From IMG/VR virus record IMGVR_UViG_3300033552_000022, positions 1 to 41,743 of that record: 41,743 nucleotides of DNA; one strand, given 5' to 3'. This stretch comes from a virus. Position numbers and translations under genes: made by a program. Positions 21,294 through 29,721 of the stretch are shown here, in pieces. The notes beneath the pieces were generated by a model, which did no database searches, was not told the origin of the DNA, and was given only the letters and a program-made list of their open reading frames with translations. Position 1 is the stretch's first letter. The number at the start of each line of letters is the position of its first letter.

Positions 21294-21406
21294 ACACGAT
21301 CAAGCGCATGACAGCGGCCCTTTGGCAGGCTTGCGAAGACCATCAGTGGTTGCCCCTTGCTGTCGCTCTGTTCGGCTTGGTGCTGGTCAATATGGTGCAG
21401 GGATGA
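21290..21406 (+). CDS. Small membrane protein
   Basis: 38 aa. The start overlaps the previous stop (ATGA). One membrane span is visible (QWLPLAVALFGLVLVNMV). Function unknown. Confidence 0.55.
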   Translation: MNTIKRMTAALWQACEDHQWLPLAVALFGLVLVNMVQG

Positions 21407-21516
21407 GCGCCGTCCGCTTCGTCCTCACGCAATACCGCCTGTCCTGCCGTGTCGGATTTGGACCGCGCAGGGCGATCAAGCGCGCTTTGAGCGCATACGT
21501 ACACGGTTTTAAGTAG
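21403..21516 (+). CDS. Small basic protein
   Basis: 37 aa, the third in a chain of ATGA-coupled short genes. Basic and beta-prone (YRLSCRVGFGPRRAIKRALS). Support is mainly the coupling. Confidence 0.45.
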   Translation: MSAVRFVLTQYRLSCRVGFGPRRAIKRALSAYVHGFK

Positions 21517-21553
21517 TCCCAACGTCGGCATAGTCCCGACAGAAAGGCATCAA

Positions 21554-21982
21554 ATGTCAAACGCAGCACAGAATCAAATCGAAAGGCTGTCTGTTGCAGT
21601 ACCTATTGCCGGTTATTGGATTTGGATCGGCTCACTGGTGCGTAGCGGCTACGGTCAACTCACACACCAAGGCACGCACAAGGCGGCGCACCGCGCCAGC
21701 TTCGAGGCGTTTGTCCGCCCACTGACTCCTGGCGAATGGGTTCTGCATCGTTGTGATATTCGGGCGTGCGTCAATCCTCACCACCTTTACGCAGGTACGG
21801 CCATCGACAACCGCCGTGACATGTTGCAGCGGGGCCGGTGGACTCACCCGTTCGGTCAACGTTCGCACTGTGAGCAAGGTCACGAATTTGTGAATGGAAG
21901 CTTTGCTCTCGCGTCCGATGGAAGCCGAGTTTGCAAAGAGTGCCAGAAGCTTAAGAAGCGCATCTACAGGAGTAAAAAATAA
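21554..21982 (+). CDS. HNH endonuclease
   Basis: 142 aa. GYGQLTHQGTHKAAHRASFE followed by LHRCDIRACVNPHHLYAGTA is the HNH_3 core, with His/Asn/His in VLHRCD...CVNPHHL, and NRRDM follows. Two CxxxH/CxxC elements (CEQGHEF, CKECQK) at the C-terminus suggest a zinc ribbon. It precedes bet with a 1-bp overlap (TAATG). Free-standing HNH genes of this kind are often homing elements; it could instead assist recombination. Confidence 0.8.
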   Translation: MSNAAQNQIERLSVAVPIAGYWIWIGSLVRSGYGQLTHQGTHKAAHRASFEAFVRPLTPGEWVLHRCDIRACVNPHHLYAGTAIDNRRDMLQRGRWTHPFGQRSHCEQGHEFVNGSFALASDGSRVCKECQKLKKRIYRSKK

Positions 21983-22722
21983 TGAGTACCGCACTCGTAA
22001 CGCTTGGAGCAAAACTGTCGGACCGCTTTGGCATGGGGGAGGGCGCAGACACCCTCTCCATTCTCAAGACGACCGCCTTCAAAGGGCAAGTGAGCGATGC
22101 TCAAATGGTCGCGTTGATGATCGTCGCTGACCAGTACGGATTGAACCCATTTACCAAGGAAATCTACGCCTTCCCCGACAAGAACAACGGGATTGTGCCT
22201 GTTGTCGGCGTCGATGGTTGGGCGCGGATCATCAACACGCATCCTCAGTTTGACGGCATGGACTTCAACGACGACGGCGAGTCCATCGAATGCGTCATCT
22301 ACCGCAAGGACCGCAACTACCCGATCAAGGCCCGCGAGTATATGACCGAGTGCAAGCGCCCGACCCAGCCTTGGCAGTCGCACCCACGCCGAATGCTGCG
22401 TCACAAATCGCTGATTCAGTGTGCGCGCCTGGCATTCGGCTACGTCGGCATCTATGACCAGGACGAAGCCGAGCGGATCGTTGACGCCCCGGCGCACCAT
22501 GCCAAAGCGCGTCCAGCCGATATCGTCGGCGCGGCTCAAGCGGAATCGGCGCCGGCTAGTGCGGAGCTGGTGGCGCAACTGGAAGCTGAGGCAGATCGCG
22601 GCTACAACGCGTTTGCTGAGGCATGGGCAAAGCTGACCAAAGCCGACCGCGCATCGTTCACGCCCGAGCAAATCCAGTCTTTCAAGGCTCGCACTGACAA
22701 AGTAATCGAGGGGGAGAAATGA
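21982..22722 (+). CDS. bet: Single-strand annealing protein (Bet/RecT family)
   Basis: 246 aa. ALMIVADQYGLNPFTKEIYA, the FPDKNNGIVPVVGVDGWARI block and MLRHKSLIQCARLAFGYVGI are signature stretches of lambda Bet-type recombinases. Length is slightly below lambda Bet (261). It anneals single strands made by the exonuclease encoded next. The Ala/Glu-rich C-terminus is the expected dispensable tail. Overlaps exo by ATGA. Confidence 0.93.
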   Translation: MSTALVTLGAKLSDRFGMGEGADTLSILKTTAFKGQVSDAQMVALMIVADQYGLNPFTKEIYAFPDKNNGIVPVVGVDGWARIINTHPQFDGMDFNDDGESIECVIYRKDRNYPIKAREYMTECKRPTQPWQSHPRRMLRHKSLIQCARLAFGYVGIYDQDEAERIVDAPAHHAKARPADIVGAAQAESAPASAELVAQLEAEADRGYNAFAEAWAKLTKADRASFTPEQIQSFKARTDKVIEGEK

Positions 22723-23336
22723 GCAACCAAGGAACAGCAGAGTGGTTACTTGAGCGACTGGGCCATGCTTCGGCGTCTCGCTTCGCAGACATTCTCGCGG
22801 TAAGCGTCAAGGGCGTGCCGCTCAAGGGCCGCGAAGACTACCTGATGCAGCTTGTAACGGAGCGGCTGTACGGTCGTGCGACTGAGAGCGCATCGAGTCA
22901 GGCTATGCAGTGGGGCAAGGAGTCCGAGCCTCTGGCCCGCGCAGCTTACGAGGTCGAAACCGGCTGCATCGTGACCGAATCGGACTTTGTTAAGCACCCG
23001 ACCATTCCATTCGTTGGATGCTCGCCAGATGGCCTGATCGGCGGGGAGGGCGGCTACGAAAGCAAATGCCCAGCCAATAGCGCTATCCACATGGCGACAT
23101 GGCGCGATGGAATGCCGAAGGCGCACATCGCCCAGGTGCAGGGCTGCATGTGGGTCACTGGCCGCAAATGGTGGGACTTTATCTCCTACGACCCACGCGC
23201 CACCCCGGCATTTCGGCTCTATATCAAGCGCATCCAGCGCGACGACGATTACATAGAAAAGCTGGAAACCGAAGTCACTAAATTCCTGCGCGACGTTGAA
23301 ACGCAGATCGCAACACTCACTACGAAAGCGGCATAA
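22719..23336 (+). CDS. exo: Lambda-type exonuclease (YqaJ family)
   Basis: 205 aa. CSPDGLIG gives D104 and YESK gives E114 and K116, with the same spacing as D119, E129 and K131 of lambda Exo. GHASASRFADIL at the start and AHIAQVQGCMWVTGRKWWDF are also family features. It resects double-strand ends 5'-3' for Bet. The bet-exo pair with NinG completes a Red-like pathway; no Gam homolog is seen. Confidence 0.93.
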   Translation: MSNQGTAEWLLERLGHASASRFADILAVSVKGVPLKGREDYLMQLVTERLYGRATESASSQAMQWGKESEPLARAAYEVETGCIVTESDFVKHPTIPFVGCSPDGLIGGEGGYESKCPANSAIHMATWRDGMPKAHIAQVQGCMWVTGRKWWDFISYDPRATPAFRLYIKRIQRDDDYIEKLETEVTKFLRDVETQIATLTTKAA

Positions 23337-23338
23337 CC

Positions 23339-23608
23339 ATGGCATACGAACCTAAACCCGGCTCCCTAACGCTGTTCAAGAACGACCGCAAGGAAAAGGA
23401 TACGCACCCCGATTACAAGGGCGATGGCATGGACTTGGAAGGCAATCCGGTCTGGATTTCGGCATGGATTAAGGATGGCGCAAAGGGCAAGTTTATGTCC
23501 TGCTCCATCCAGCGCAAAGAAGCCCAGGTATCGGACGCAGCCAAGCCAGCGCCGAAGGGCTACCAGCCACCAGCAGGCGGGATTGACGACGACTTGCCGC
23601 CGTTCTGA
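23339..23608 (+). CDS. Putative single-stranded DNA-binding protein
   Basis: 89 aa. A small beta-rich domain (GSLTLFKNDRKEKDTHPDYK, NPVWISAWIKDGAKGKFMSC) is followed by a Pro/Ala linker and the acidic tip GGIDDDLPPF. The tip closely resembles the SSB C-terminus (DDDIPF) that recruits partner proteins. It follows exo by 2 bp, where SSB genes often lie. The OB fold is inferred. Confidence 0.65.
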   Translation: MAYEPKPGSLTLFKNDRKEKDTHPDYKGDGMDLEGNPVWISAWIKDGAKGKFMSCSIQRKEAQVSDAAKPAPKGYQPPAGGIDDDLPPF

Positions 23609-23610
23609 TC

Positions 23611-23955
23611 ATGAACAGCGATGCCGAAATCAACATTTTCAAGTCGCTAGATTTTTTGCGCGATAACGCGCCAGCGTACGCAAAAGCGAAATCAGAGCGG
23701 GTGTACTTGGAAGAGTACCGCAAAACAAAGAAAGCGCTTTTGATGCGTGATGCTGAGAATGCGGGGCATAAGTCAGCGGCCACACAGGAGCGCGAAGCTT
23801 ATGCCAACCCGGAGTATCTGCAAGTGCTGGATGGGTTGCGCGAAGCAGTAGAAGAGGAAGAGCGCTACCGCTGGCTGATGGTTGCGGCGCAAGCAAAGAT
23901 CGAGGCATGGCGAACAATCGAAAGCTCGCGGCGCTATGAAGCAAAGACGCTCTGA
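23611..23955 (+). CDS. Hypothetical protein of the recombination operon
   Basis: 114 aa, highly charged and helical (KSERVYLEEYRKTKKALLMR, VEEEERYRWLMVAAQAKIEA). Lies 2 bp after the SSB-like gene. The tight packing supports a recombination-linked role, but no family is visible. Confidence 0.65.
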   Translation: MNSDAEINIFKSLDFLRDNAPAYAKAKSERVYLEEYRKTKKALLMRDAENAGHKSAATQEREAYANPEYLQVLDGLREAVEEEERYRWLMVAAQAKIEAWRTIESSRRYEAKTL

Positions 23956-23979
23956 TTCCTATATGACTGAGGCGAGACC

Positions 23980-24333
23980 ATGAACAAAGAACATCGCGAC
24001 ATGTTAGCAGAAGCAGCAGCACGCAAGATTGCGATCCTTGCTTTCCTTGAGCGCCAAGTCTTGCCGGTTTCAGTTGTAGAGATACAGGCGGGGATTGGCG
24101 GCAAGCCAAGCACGATTCGTAGCTGCCTTGATCGACTGGTGCAGAAGCATCAAGTGAACGCCGAGATTGAGCGAGCGCGCAGAGGCATCCCGGTCATCAA
24201 GGTCTACAAGATTGGCGACATTGCGCAGACCGATTTCTCGTTTCAACGATGCCGCTGGGTGTCGAAGTACCCACTGAACCACAAGCGTGACCCATTCGTA
24301 GCCGCCATATTTGGCGAAAGGAAAGCAGCATGA
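23980..24333 (+). CDS. Winged-helix DNA-binding protein
   Basis: 117 aa. AARKIAILAFLERQVLPVSV, then IQAGIGGKPSTIRSCLDRLV with QKHQVNAEI, is a clear winged-helix pattern as in MarR-like or replication regulators. The basic C-terminus carries HKRDP and FGERKAA. It may regulate the rightward operon. ATGA overlap with the Ea22-like gene. Confidence 0.65.
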   Translation: MNKEHRDMLAEAAARKIAILAFLERQVLPVSVVEIQAGIGGKPSTIRSCLDRLVQKHQVNAEIERARRGIPVIKVYKIGDIAQTDFSFQRCRWVSKYPLNHKRDPFVAAIFGERKAA

Positions 24334-25775
24334 GCGCACCTACAGGAGCATCAATGAACGACCAGGCAGCATTGAAGGCAGCGGCAGAAGCGGCGAACGG
24401 CGAGCAGTGGATCGTGTCGTGCAATACCGTGCCAGAGTGGTTTGTGCAGGTAAAACGCGAAGGCGAGCAAGCCTATGACGTGGCATGCATTTGCGATAGC
24501 AATGGCTTCGGCAAGGCTGAGGCAACGTTTATCGCTGCCGCCAACCCTTCCGCCATTCTCTCGATGCTATCCGACCGCGCAGCGCTGGCAGAGGAAGTCA
24601 AGCACTGGCAGTTGAGCACCGCGCAGGCGTGCACCTCACTGGCCGACATCTACGATCACCTCGATCTGGAAGACCACGAGGTAGAAGGCGCCAGCCCGAT
24701 CATTGCCGTGTTCAAGGGGCAGGATCAGTACATCAAGAAGCTGGAAGGCGAAGTCGCAGCGCGGGCAGAGCGCGTCAAGGTGCTGGAGCAGGCATTGAAG
24801 TTCTACGCTGACGGCGAGCACTTCACCCTGCACGACGGCAGCGCATGGGATACGGTCAGCGGCGAGCCGATGAACTTCTACGAGGACGAGTCGAACACCG
24901 CCACCGTCGAGGACGGCTCGGTTGCAAAGCTGGTGCTCGCTGGCGAGAAGGTTCAGTTCGAGGTTGCCGCCACCCCAGCGCAGACCCCGACCAGCGCCGA
25001 ACTGCTGACGGACGAGGGCATCCTGCAAATGTTCGCTACTTGTATCGGCAATGAACGCGACGACGCCCGCCAAGCCTATGTTTCAACTGATGAGATTATC
25101 GACTTCGTGCGTTGCTGGATTATGCCGGCCATCACCCCCCCAGCGCAGACCGCCGCCGCCGAGGTGCGCAACGCTGCGCTGGAAGAAGCGGCCCAAATGT
25201 GTGAGGCGCAAGAAGGCTTGTCATCTGAGCTTTATTCGATAGCGAAGGGCTGCGCTATGGCTATCCGCGTTATCTCGTCCACCGCTACTATCTCGTCCGC
25301 TCCCGCTCAAGTGGCCGCTAAGAAAGCGGGCGGTCTGTCGGCCAATGAGGCCCGTTACATGTGGCTGCGCGAAAGAGCGACCCTGCAAACAGCGATCGCG
25401 CCATGCGTCCTCATGGTGGATGATGAACTGAGGCCGCAAGGCGACAACTATGGAACACTTTTCGGGAAAGCACTTGACGCCGCAATCGATGCGGCAATGT
25501 CGAAAGACCCTATTGCGATCAGACCAACTGCTGCGAAGGCTGGCGGTCCGCAGTGTGAAATAGCGCTGAAAGTAGTAAATGGCGATATTTGCTACAGATC
25601 AGACGAGGACGATCAATCTTATGGGATGTGGTGCCCTGTAACGCCTAGCTACGTCCCGCCGCATCCAGAGGGGGCAAAGTTCTATCTCGCTAAACCCGAA
25701 GACAGAACAGCCGCTGTGATGGCGGGCAATCTGTCCGAGCGCCACCTGACCGGCAACGATGGGGCGGGCGCGTGA
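24330..25775 (+). CDS. Ea22-like accessory protein
   Basis: 481 aa. The N-terminus, ANGEQWIVSCNTVPEWFVQV followed by ATFIAAANPSAILSMLSDRA, is the Ead/Ea22 signature found in lambdoid accessory regions. The body holds low-complexity Ala-rich segments and further small modules (RYMWLRERATLQTA; GNLSERHLTGNDGAGA end). Such genes are mosaic and vary between phages. The start at 24330 overlaps the previous stop; 24354 (MNDQAALKA) is an alternative. Function not established. Confidence 0.7.
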   Translation: MSAPTGASMNDQAALKAAAEAANGEQWIVSCNTVPEWFVQVKREGEQAYDVACICDSNGFGKAEATFIAAANPSAILSMLSDRAALAEEVKHWQLSTAQACTSLADIYDHLDLEDHEVEGASPIIAVFKGQDQYIKKLEGEVAARAERVKVLEQALKFYADGEHFTLHDGSAWDTVSGEPMNFYEDESNTATVEDGSVAKLVLAGEKVQFEVAATPAQTPTSAELLTDEGILQMFATCIGNERDDARQAYVSTDEIIDFVRCWIMPAITPPAQTAAAEVRNAALEEAAQMCEAQEGLSSELYSIAKGCAMAIRVISSTATISSAPAQVAAKKAGGLSANEARYMWLRERATLQTAIAPCVLMVDDELRPQGDNYGTLFGKALDAAIDAAMSKDPIAIRPTAAKAGGPQCEIALKVVNGDICYRSDEDDQSYGMWCPVTPSYVPPHPEGAKFYLAKPEDRTAAVMAGNLSERHLTGNDGAGA

Positions 25776-25975
25776 TGGGCTGGCTTCTGGCCGAGTGGGG
25801 CAAGGTTCGCCGCAACAGCGAAGCCGACCGGCGCGGCTGGGCCAGCATTGGCCGCATGTACGCCTGCGGGCGCGCCTGGACGAAAGCGAAGTGGGGCCGG
25901 GAAATCCGGCGCAGCAATCGCCTGTATCGCCTCGCACACGGCAAATCGCCTTGGCAGCCGGTCAATGGCTTCTAA
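25775..25975 (+). CDS. Small basic protein
   Basis: 66 aa from ATG 25775 (TGATG overlap). It is Trp/Arg-rich (RRNSEADRRGWASIGRMYAC, EIRRSNRLYRLAHGKSPW). A nucleic-acid-binding role is possible but not shown. Confidence 0.65.
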   Translation: MGWLLAEWGKVRRNSEADRRGWASIGRMYACGRAWTKAKWGREIRRSNRLYRLAHGKSPWQPVNGF

Positions 25976-26002
25976 CCAAATAACAGTTCCCAAGGACACC
26001 AA

Positions 26003-26983
26003 ATGACCGACCACACCGACCACAAGAGCGCCGCCGATGCGGACAACCTGCTTAACCTGCTGATCGAATCGCAGTCATCCATTGGGGGCGACTGGCGCGA
26101 ACGCCGTGACGCCGCTGTATCAGCAGCCGTCGCAAGCAAGTCAGCCCAGCCGGTTGCAGGCGAGAGCATCGATACGCCTGAGTTCCATGAACTATTAGAT
26201 GCACTGTTGCTGTCTTGGCTTGAACTCGACAAACTGCAAGGCTTTTGCAATTCCAAGAAAAAAATGGACGCTGATCAGGCCGCCCTCATCGCCCACATCG
26301 ACGCATGGCACCGCGCCCGCCCTGCACCTGCCCCGGCTGTCGGGGATGAAGACGTGCTGTCACCGGAACAGATCGTTGCACGCTTCGAGGCGGCGATTAG
26401 TCAAGACCCATCGGCCTACACAAAGGTAGGCCAAACAGTCTACCAAGTGACACAGGCCGAAGTTATCGCCTACACGCAAGCACTCACAGCCCCGAACGCT
26501 GGCGAGAATGACCTGCAAGCGGCGATATTGGCGCTTCGTCCCACCGATTCGATGGGGATGCATAGCGATGTCTACAGGCTCGGGTTCGGTGATGCAGTCC
26601 GCGCTGCCGCCGCTCTTGTCTCCGCATCGGCAATGCCAAGCGCGCCAGTAGCCCCCACTCAGCCAGCCTTGCAGGCGGGGGAGCGGGATGCCGTGCTGAT
26701 CAATTGGCTGGAAGGCGATGCCTTTGTGGCGCTTAACGCCTATATCGCTGTCTACGATGAGCATGGCCAGCCGCTTGAAAAAGAGCGCAAGCATTACCTG
26801 ATTGAGCGCGAATCGACCAATGGAACTTTTAAAGCGCCAACCGTGCGCGAAGCCATAGCCGCTGCCATGTCCACGCAGCCCACCGATGGCGCGAAAGAGT
26901 GCGCCAAAGCCAATTTCAAAGCCAAGCAGGCGGCGAAACTCGCCCCCACCACCAGCCAACAGAACAAGGAGCCAGGACCGTGA
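26003..26983 (+). CDS. Hypothetical accessory protein
   Basis: 326 aa. The acidic N-terminus carries ADADNLLNLLIESQ, the central part has ALILRPTD-like ILALRPTDSMGMHSDVYRLG, and the C-terminal part ends in a basic stretch (AKANFKAKQAAKLA). The Pro/Ala linkers (APAPAVGDEDV, PSAPVAPTQPAL) separate small domains, as in neighbouring mosaic genes. AAGGACACC precedes the ATG. Not recognised. Confidence 0.6.
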   Translation: MTDHTDHKSAADADNLLNLLIESQSSIGGDWRERRDAAVSAAVASKSAQPVAGESIDTPEFHELLDALLLSWLELDKLQGFCNSKKKMDADQAALIAHIDAWHRARPAPAPAVGDEDVLSPEQIVARFEAAISQDPSAYTKVGQTVYQVTQAEVIAYTQALTAPNAGENDLQAAILALRPTDSMGMHSDVYRLGFGDAVRAAAALVSASAMPSAPVAPTQPALQAGERDAVLINWLEGDAFVALNAYIAVYDEHGQPLEKERKHYLIERESTNGTFKAPTVREAIAAAMSTQPTDGAKECAKANFKAKQAAKLAPTTSQQNKEPGP

Positions 26984-27228
26984 GAGTCATCACCCTGATT
27001 CCACTGACGAAGCGCGCCAAGCAGATTGTCGCGCAGCACGGAGAGCGCTGGGAGGTTGTACGCCGTCAGCAAACCGTGCTGTTCAGTATTGAGCATGGTC
27101 CGTGGCTGATGGTGCAACCGCTGTCTGAGGAGCGCGCACCAGCCAACGACTTAATCACGGCCAGAGTCGAGTCAGCTTCGCGGTGGGTGCACGAATTTAG
27201 CGACGAACAGTTCAAGGTCGCACCATGA
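26980..27228 (+). CDS. Hypothetical accessory protein
   Basis: 82 aa from a GTG overlapping the previous stop (GTGA). It contains TKRAKQIVAQHGERWEVVRR and beta-like FSIEHGPWLMVQPLS. Coupled to the Lar-like gene by a 4-bp overlap. Not recognised. Confidence 0.6.
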   Translation: MRVITLIPLTKRAKQIVAQHGERWEVVRRQQTVLFSIEHGPWLMVQPLSEERAPANDLITARVESASRWVHEFSDEQFKVAP

Positions 27229-28004
27229 AAACAACAACGAAAGGACCGGCCATGAGCCAAGAATTGAATATTGCAGTATGCCCGTTCTGTGGCTCGGAAG
27301 CAGACCTACAGAGCGATTTTGGCCGTGAGCATTGGGTGCAATGTGAGAACCTGGACTGCGGGGCGACAAACGGCCAAGAATACAAGCACCCTGCGGAAGC
27401 TATAGAAGCCTGGAATCGCCGCGCCACCCCGCCAGCAGCACAGCAGGCCAGCGCGCCAGCCGGGGCGGCGGATCTGCACCAGTTCCGCACCAAGCCGGAT
27501 TGGGATGATCGCCACCCGTGGAGCAATTGGCAGGACTGCACGCCGGAAGCGTTTGCGGACTACCAGCGTATGCCGCGCTTGCATGACTGGACGTACGAAG
27601 TTCGGGCGCTCTACGCCGCCCCACTCCCGCAAGAGAGCGGGCATACCGATCTGACAGCGGCTTGCCCACGCGGCTGTACTGGGCCGGAAGCGGGCGGCAG
27701 CGGCTGTGCAGCGGTCACCGGCGACTGCTCTATGGATGCCCTCGCCACGCAGCCAAGCGCACCGCAAGGGGAACTGGCGAAGCTGCGCGAGGCGGTCAAG
27801 ATCGGCGGCACGCTGGTCGAACTGGGCAACATCGACGGCGGTAGCAAGATCGGCGCTTGCATCGACCGGGGCGACGGATCGCACTTTGAAGTGCTCGGCC
27901 TTCGGGAAGCAGAGGCGCAGGCATTGGAGTGCAGCCTGTACAAGCCTGTCGAAATGTCGATCCGCGCCGCCCTCCCGCAAGACCTTAGCGCAGAGGGGAA
28001 GTGA
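27225..28004 (+). CDS. Lar-like zinc-ribbon protein, copy 1
   Basis: 259 aa. CPFCGSEADLQ, then VQCENLDCGA and EAIEAWNRRA, is the Lar restriction-alleviation zinc ribbon (residues ~18-65). A second block (FRTKPDWDDRHPWSNWQDCT to LHDWTYEVRALY) recurs in the gene at 28168. The C-terminal part has KIGACIDRGDGSHFEVLGLR. In Rac prophage, Lar counteracts type I restriction; whether the long fusion does so is unknown. The first ATG overlaps the upstream gene, and the ATG at 27252 with GGA upstream is an alternative. Confidence 0.7.
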   Translation: MKTTTKGPAMSQELNIAVCPFCGSEADLQSDFGREHWVQCENLDCGATNGQEYKHPAEAIEAWNRRATPPAAQQASAPAGAADLHQFRTKPDWDDRHPWSNWQDCTPEAFADYQRMPRLHDWTYEVRALYAAPLPQESGHTDLTAACPRGCTGPEAGGSGCAAVTGDCSMDALATQPSAPQGELAKLREAVKIGGTLVELGNIDGGSKIGACIDRGDGSHFEVLGLREAEAQALECSLYKPVEMSIRAALPQDLSAEGK

Positions 28005-28171
28005 TGACCCAAGACGAAATGATTCAGTTCCTGCGCGCCAACCTGCGTATTGAAGTGAACAAGACGAGCGAGTACACGGGCGGCATGAACGGCAGTGGCT
28101 CGCTGTATTCCGATTCCCACACGATCCAGCTTGTGCTGGACGACGAAGTTATCAGCGAGGTGTCACTGTGA
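28004..28171 (+). CDS. Small accessory protein
   Basis: 55 aa (TGATG start, GTGA overlap with the next gene). It has MTQDEMIQFLRANLRIEVNK and a beta end (HTIQLVLDDEVISEVSL). Function unknown. Confidence 0.6.
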   Translation: MTQDEMIQFLRANLRIEVNKTSEYTGGMNGSGSLYSDSHTIQLVLDDEVISEVSL

Positions 28172-29004
28172 CCCTATCAACCAAGCAGGAAGCAGAGCTG
28201 GCACCGTGCGGCTTCTGCGGTTCGCAAAAAGTGGAGCACCTATCGTACGGCGCGACGGCGATCTGCATTCAATGCACCGACTGTGGCGCGCACGGCCCTG
28301 TAATGGAAACGATTGGCGGTGCTGAGTATGGTTGGAACCGTCGCGCCGCGCAGCCTGAGCCGGTGGAAGCGACTGGCGGGGCGGCGGCTGAGCACCAGTA
28401 CCGCACGCGGGCCGACTGGCACAAGATCTGGTCCGATTGGGAGCGCTGCACCGAGGCGAGTTATAACGACTACGTGCGCGTGCCTTTGCTCCACGACTGG
28501 CACTACGAAGTGCGCAAGCTCTACACCCGGTCCGAGCCAGCCCCCGCGCCTGTGGCGAGCGAGCCAGCGCCGAGCGCCCTGCGTTTAATACAGGACGAAG
28601 ATTTCGCCATCACTGGGCCAGCTTTGGCCATGGGCGAGACGCAGGGCCAAGCGGAGCACGCCCAGATCGATCCGATCGCCGAAACACTGATGCGCGCCGG
28701 GCACACGAAGGCCGAGGCAATCGAGTTAGCGGCTGTCGGGCGGGCGAACGTTGAGGCAGAGGAAGCCCAGCCAGCGAGCGTCTGCACGCGCAACTGCCCG
28801 ATTGACACGCCGTACGGGCCAGCCACATGCGGCAAGTGCTTGGGCGTGGATGAGCCAGCGAGCGCACCAGTGACGCCCTTCGCCGAGCGCATGACCAAGC
28901 ACTACGAAGGCGGCAGCGTGCAGATGCTCCCGGCCAGCTACTTCATGCAACAGGAAATTGGAGACTGGCGGGCTCGGGCGAGCGCACCAGGGGTGGCGAC
29001 ATGA
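28168..29004 (+). CDS. Lar-like zinc-ribbon protein, copy 2
   Basis: 278 aa from a GTG. The zinc ribbon is CGFCGSQKVEHLS, with IQCTDCGAHG and GWNRRA. The shared block is YRTRADWHKIWSDWERCT and LHDWHYEVRKLY. Further modules are HTKAEAIELAAVGRANVEAE and a Cys-rich piece (CTRNCPIDTPYGPATCGKC). It is a paralog of 27225-28004 made of reshuffled parts. Linkers are Pro/Ala-rich. Confidence 0.7.
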   Translation: MTLSTKQEAELAPCGFCGSQKVEHLSYGATAICIQCTDCGAHGPVMETIGGAEYGWNRRAAQPEPVEATGGAAAEHQYRTRADWHKIWSDWERCTEASYNDYVRVPLLHDWHYEVRKLYTRSEPAPAPVASEPAPSALRLIQDEDFAITGPALAMGETQGQAEHAQIDPIAETLMRAGHTKAEAIELAAVGRANVEAEEAQPASVCTRNCPIDTPYGPATCGKCLGVDEPASAPVTPFAERMTKHYEGGSVQMLPASYFMQQEIGDWRARASAPGVAT

Positions 29005-29264
29005 CCTGCTACCGACTAGGCGATGCCGTTATCTGCATCAATCCGTGGGGGCGCTTAAAGCTCGGTAACCGCTACGTGATGGTTGATTTCCACGAGTATT
29101 GCGGCCCGTCGTTTGAGTGGGTAAAGGGCGGCAAGCCATACGACCCCGTTGATGAAAACGATCCCATCTGGCCGCTGTTTGATGTTTGGCATAAGAAGCA
29201 CAAGGCAGCAAAGGCAAGGCGCGCTGCCCGCGCTGCTTCGGATACTCAGGGAGGCGAGGGATGA
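29001..29264 (+). CDS. Hypothetical accessory protein
   Basis: 87 aa, ATGA-coupled on both sides. It has CYRLGDAVICINPWGRLKLG, VMVDFHEYCGPSFEWVKGG and a basic tail (KKHKAAKARRAARAA). Not recognised. Confidence 0.65.
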   Translation: MTCYRLGDAVICINPWGRLKLGNRYVMVDFHEYCGPSFEWVKGGKPYDPVDENDPIWPLFDVWHKKHKAAKARRAARAASDTQGGEG

Positions 29265-29443
29265 GCAAAGGCAGCGATCAGCGCCCCGGCAAGGGCTACC
29301 AAGAAAGCCACGAGCGCATTATGCCGACACCACCGAAGCATTGCGCTATCTGCGGGTATCTGCCGAGCTGGTGCAAATGCGTAGCTACAGATAAGCCACT
29401 GACGCGGCCAGAGTACGACCGCAGGCGTTTTGAAAGGGATTGA
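29261..29443 (+). CDS. Small Cys-rich protein
   Basis: 60 aa. HCAICGYLPSWCKC is a possible small metal-binding knuckle between basic ends. ATGA start. Function unknown. Confidence 0.6.
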   Translation: MSKGSDQRPGKGYQESHERIMPTPPKHCAICGYLPSWCKCVATDKPLTRPEYDRRRFERD

Positions 29444-29445
29444 TG

Positions 29446-29721
29446 ATGAGCGAATTGAACCGGCAACAAATCTGTACGGCGCTTGGCGTTAGCGAATCGA
29501 CAATACGAAGACTAGAACACGATGGGCTACCATTTACGCCGGTTGGGGCAAGGTCACACCGTTATGATTTGGCGGAATGTAAAAAATGGTTGAGGGAGAA
29601 TAGTCAATGTCGATCTGGGACGACGCCAAGGGGCGTAAACACGTTGGAATCATGGTCGAAGGACGCCGCGTTCATCGAATCTTGCCGCAGGGCGCAACTG
29701 CGCATGACGCGAAGCTCGTAG
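29446..29721 (+). CDS. Excisionase-like HTH protein
   Basis: 91 aa from ATG 29446 (AGGGA, spacer 7). SELNRQQICTALGVSESTIR with HRYDLAECKKWL is a MerR/AlpA-like winged HTH used by excisionases and directionality factors. Residues ~54-91 are encoded in the overlap with the integrase start and are probably not part of the fold. Its position directly before int supports an Xis role. Confidence 0.65.
   Translation: MSELNRQQICTALGVSESTIRRLEHDGLPFTPVGARSHRYDLAECKKWLRENSQCRSGTTPRGVNTLESWSKDAAFIESCRRAQLRMTRSS

Noticed and set aside
21964-22671. 235-codon minus-strand ORF across bet
   Set aside because: Antisense of a clearly recognised recombinase; composition typical of reverse-frame shadow.
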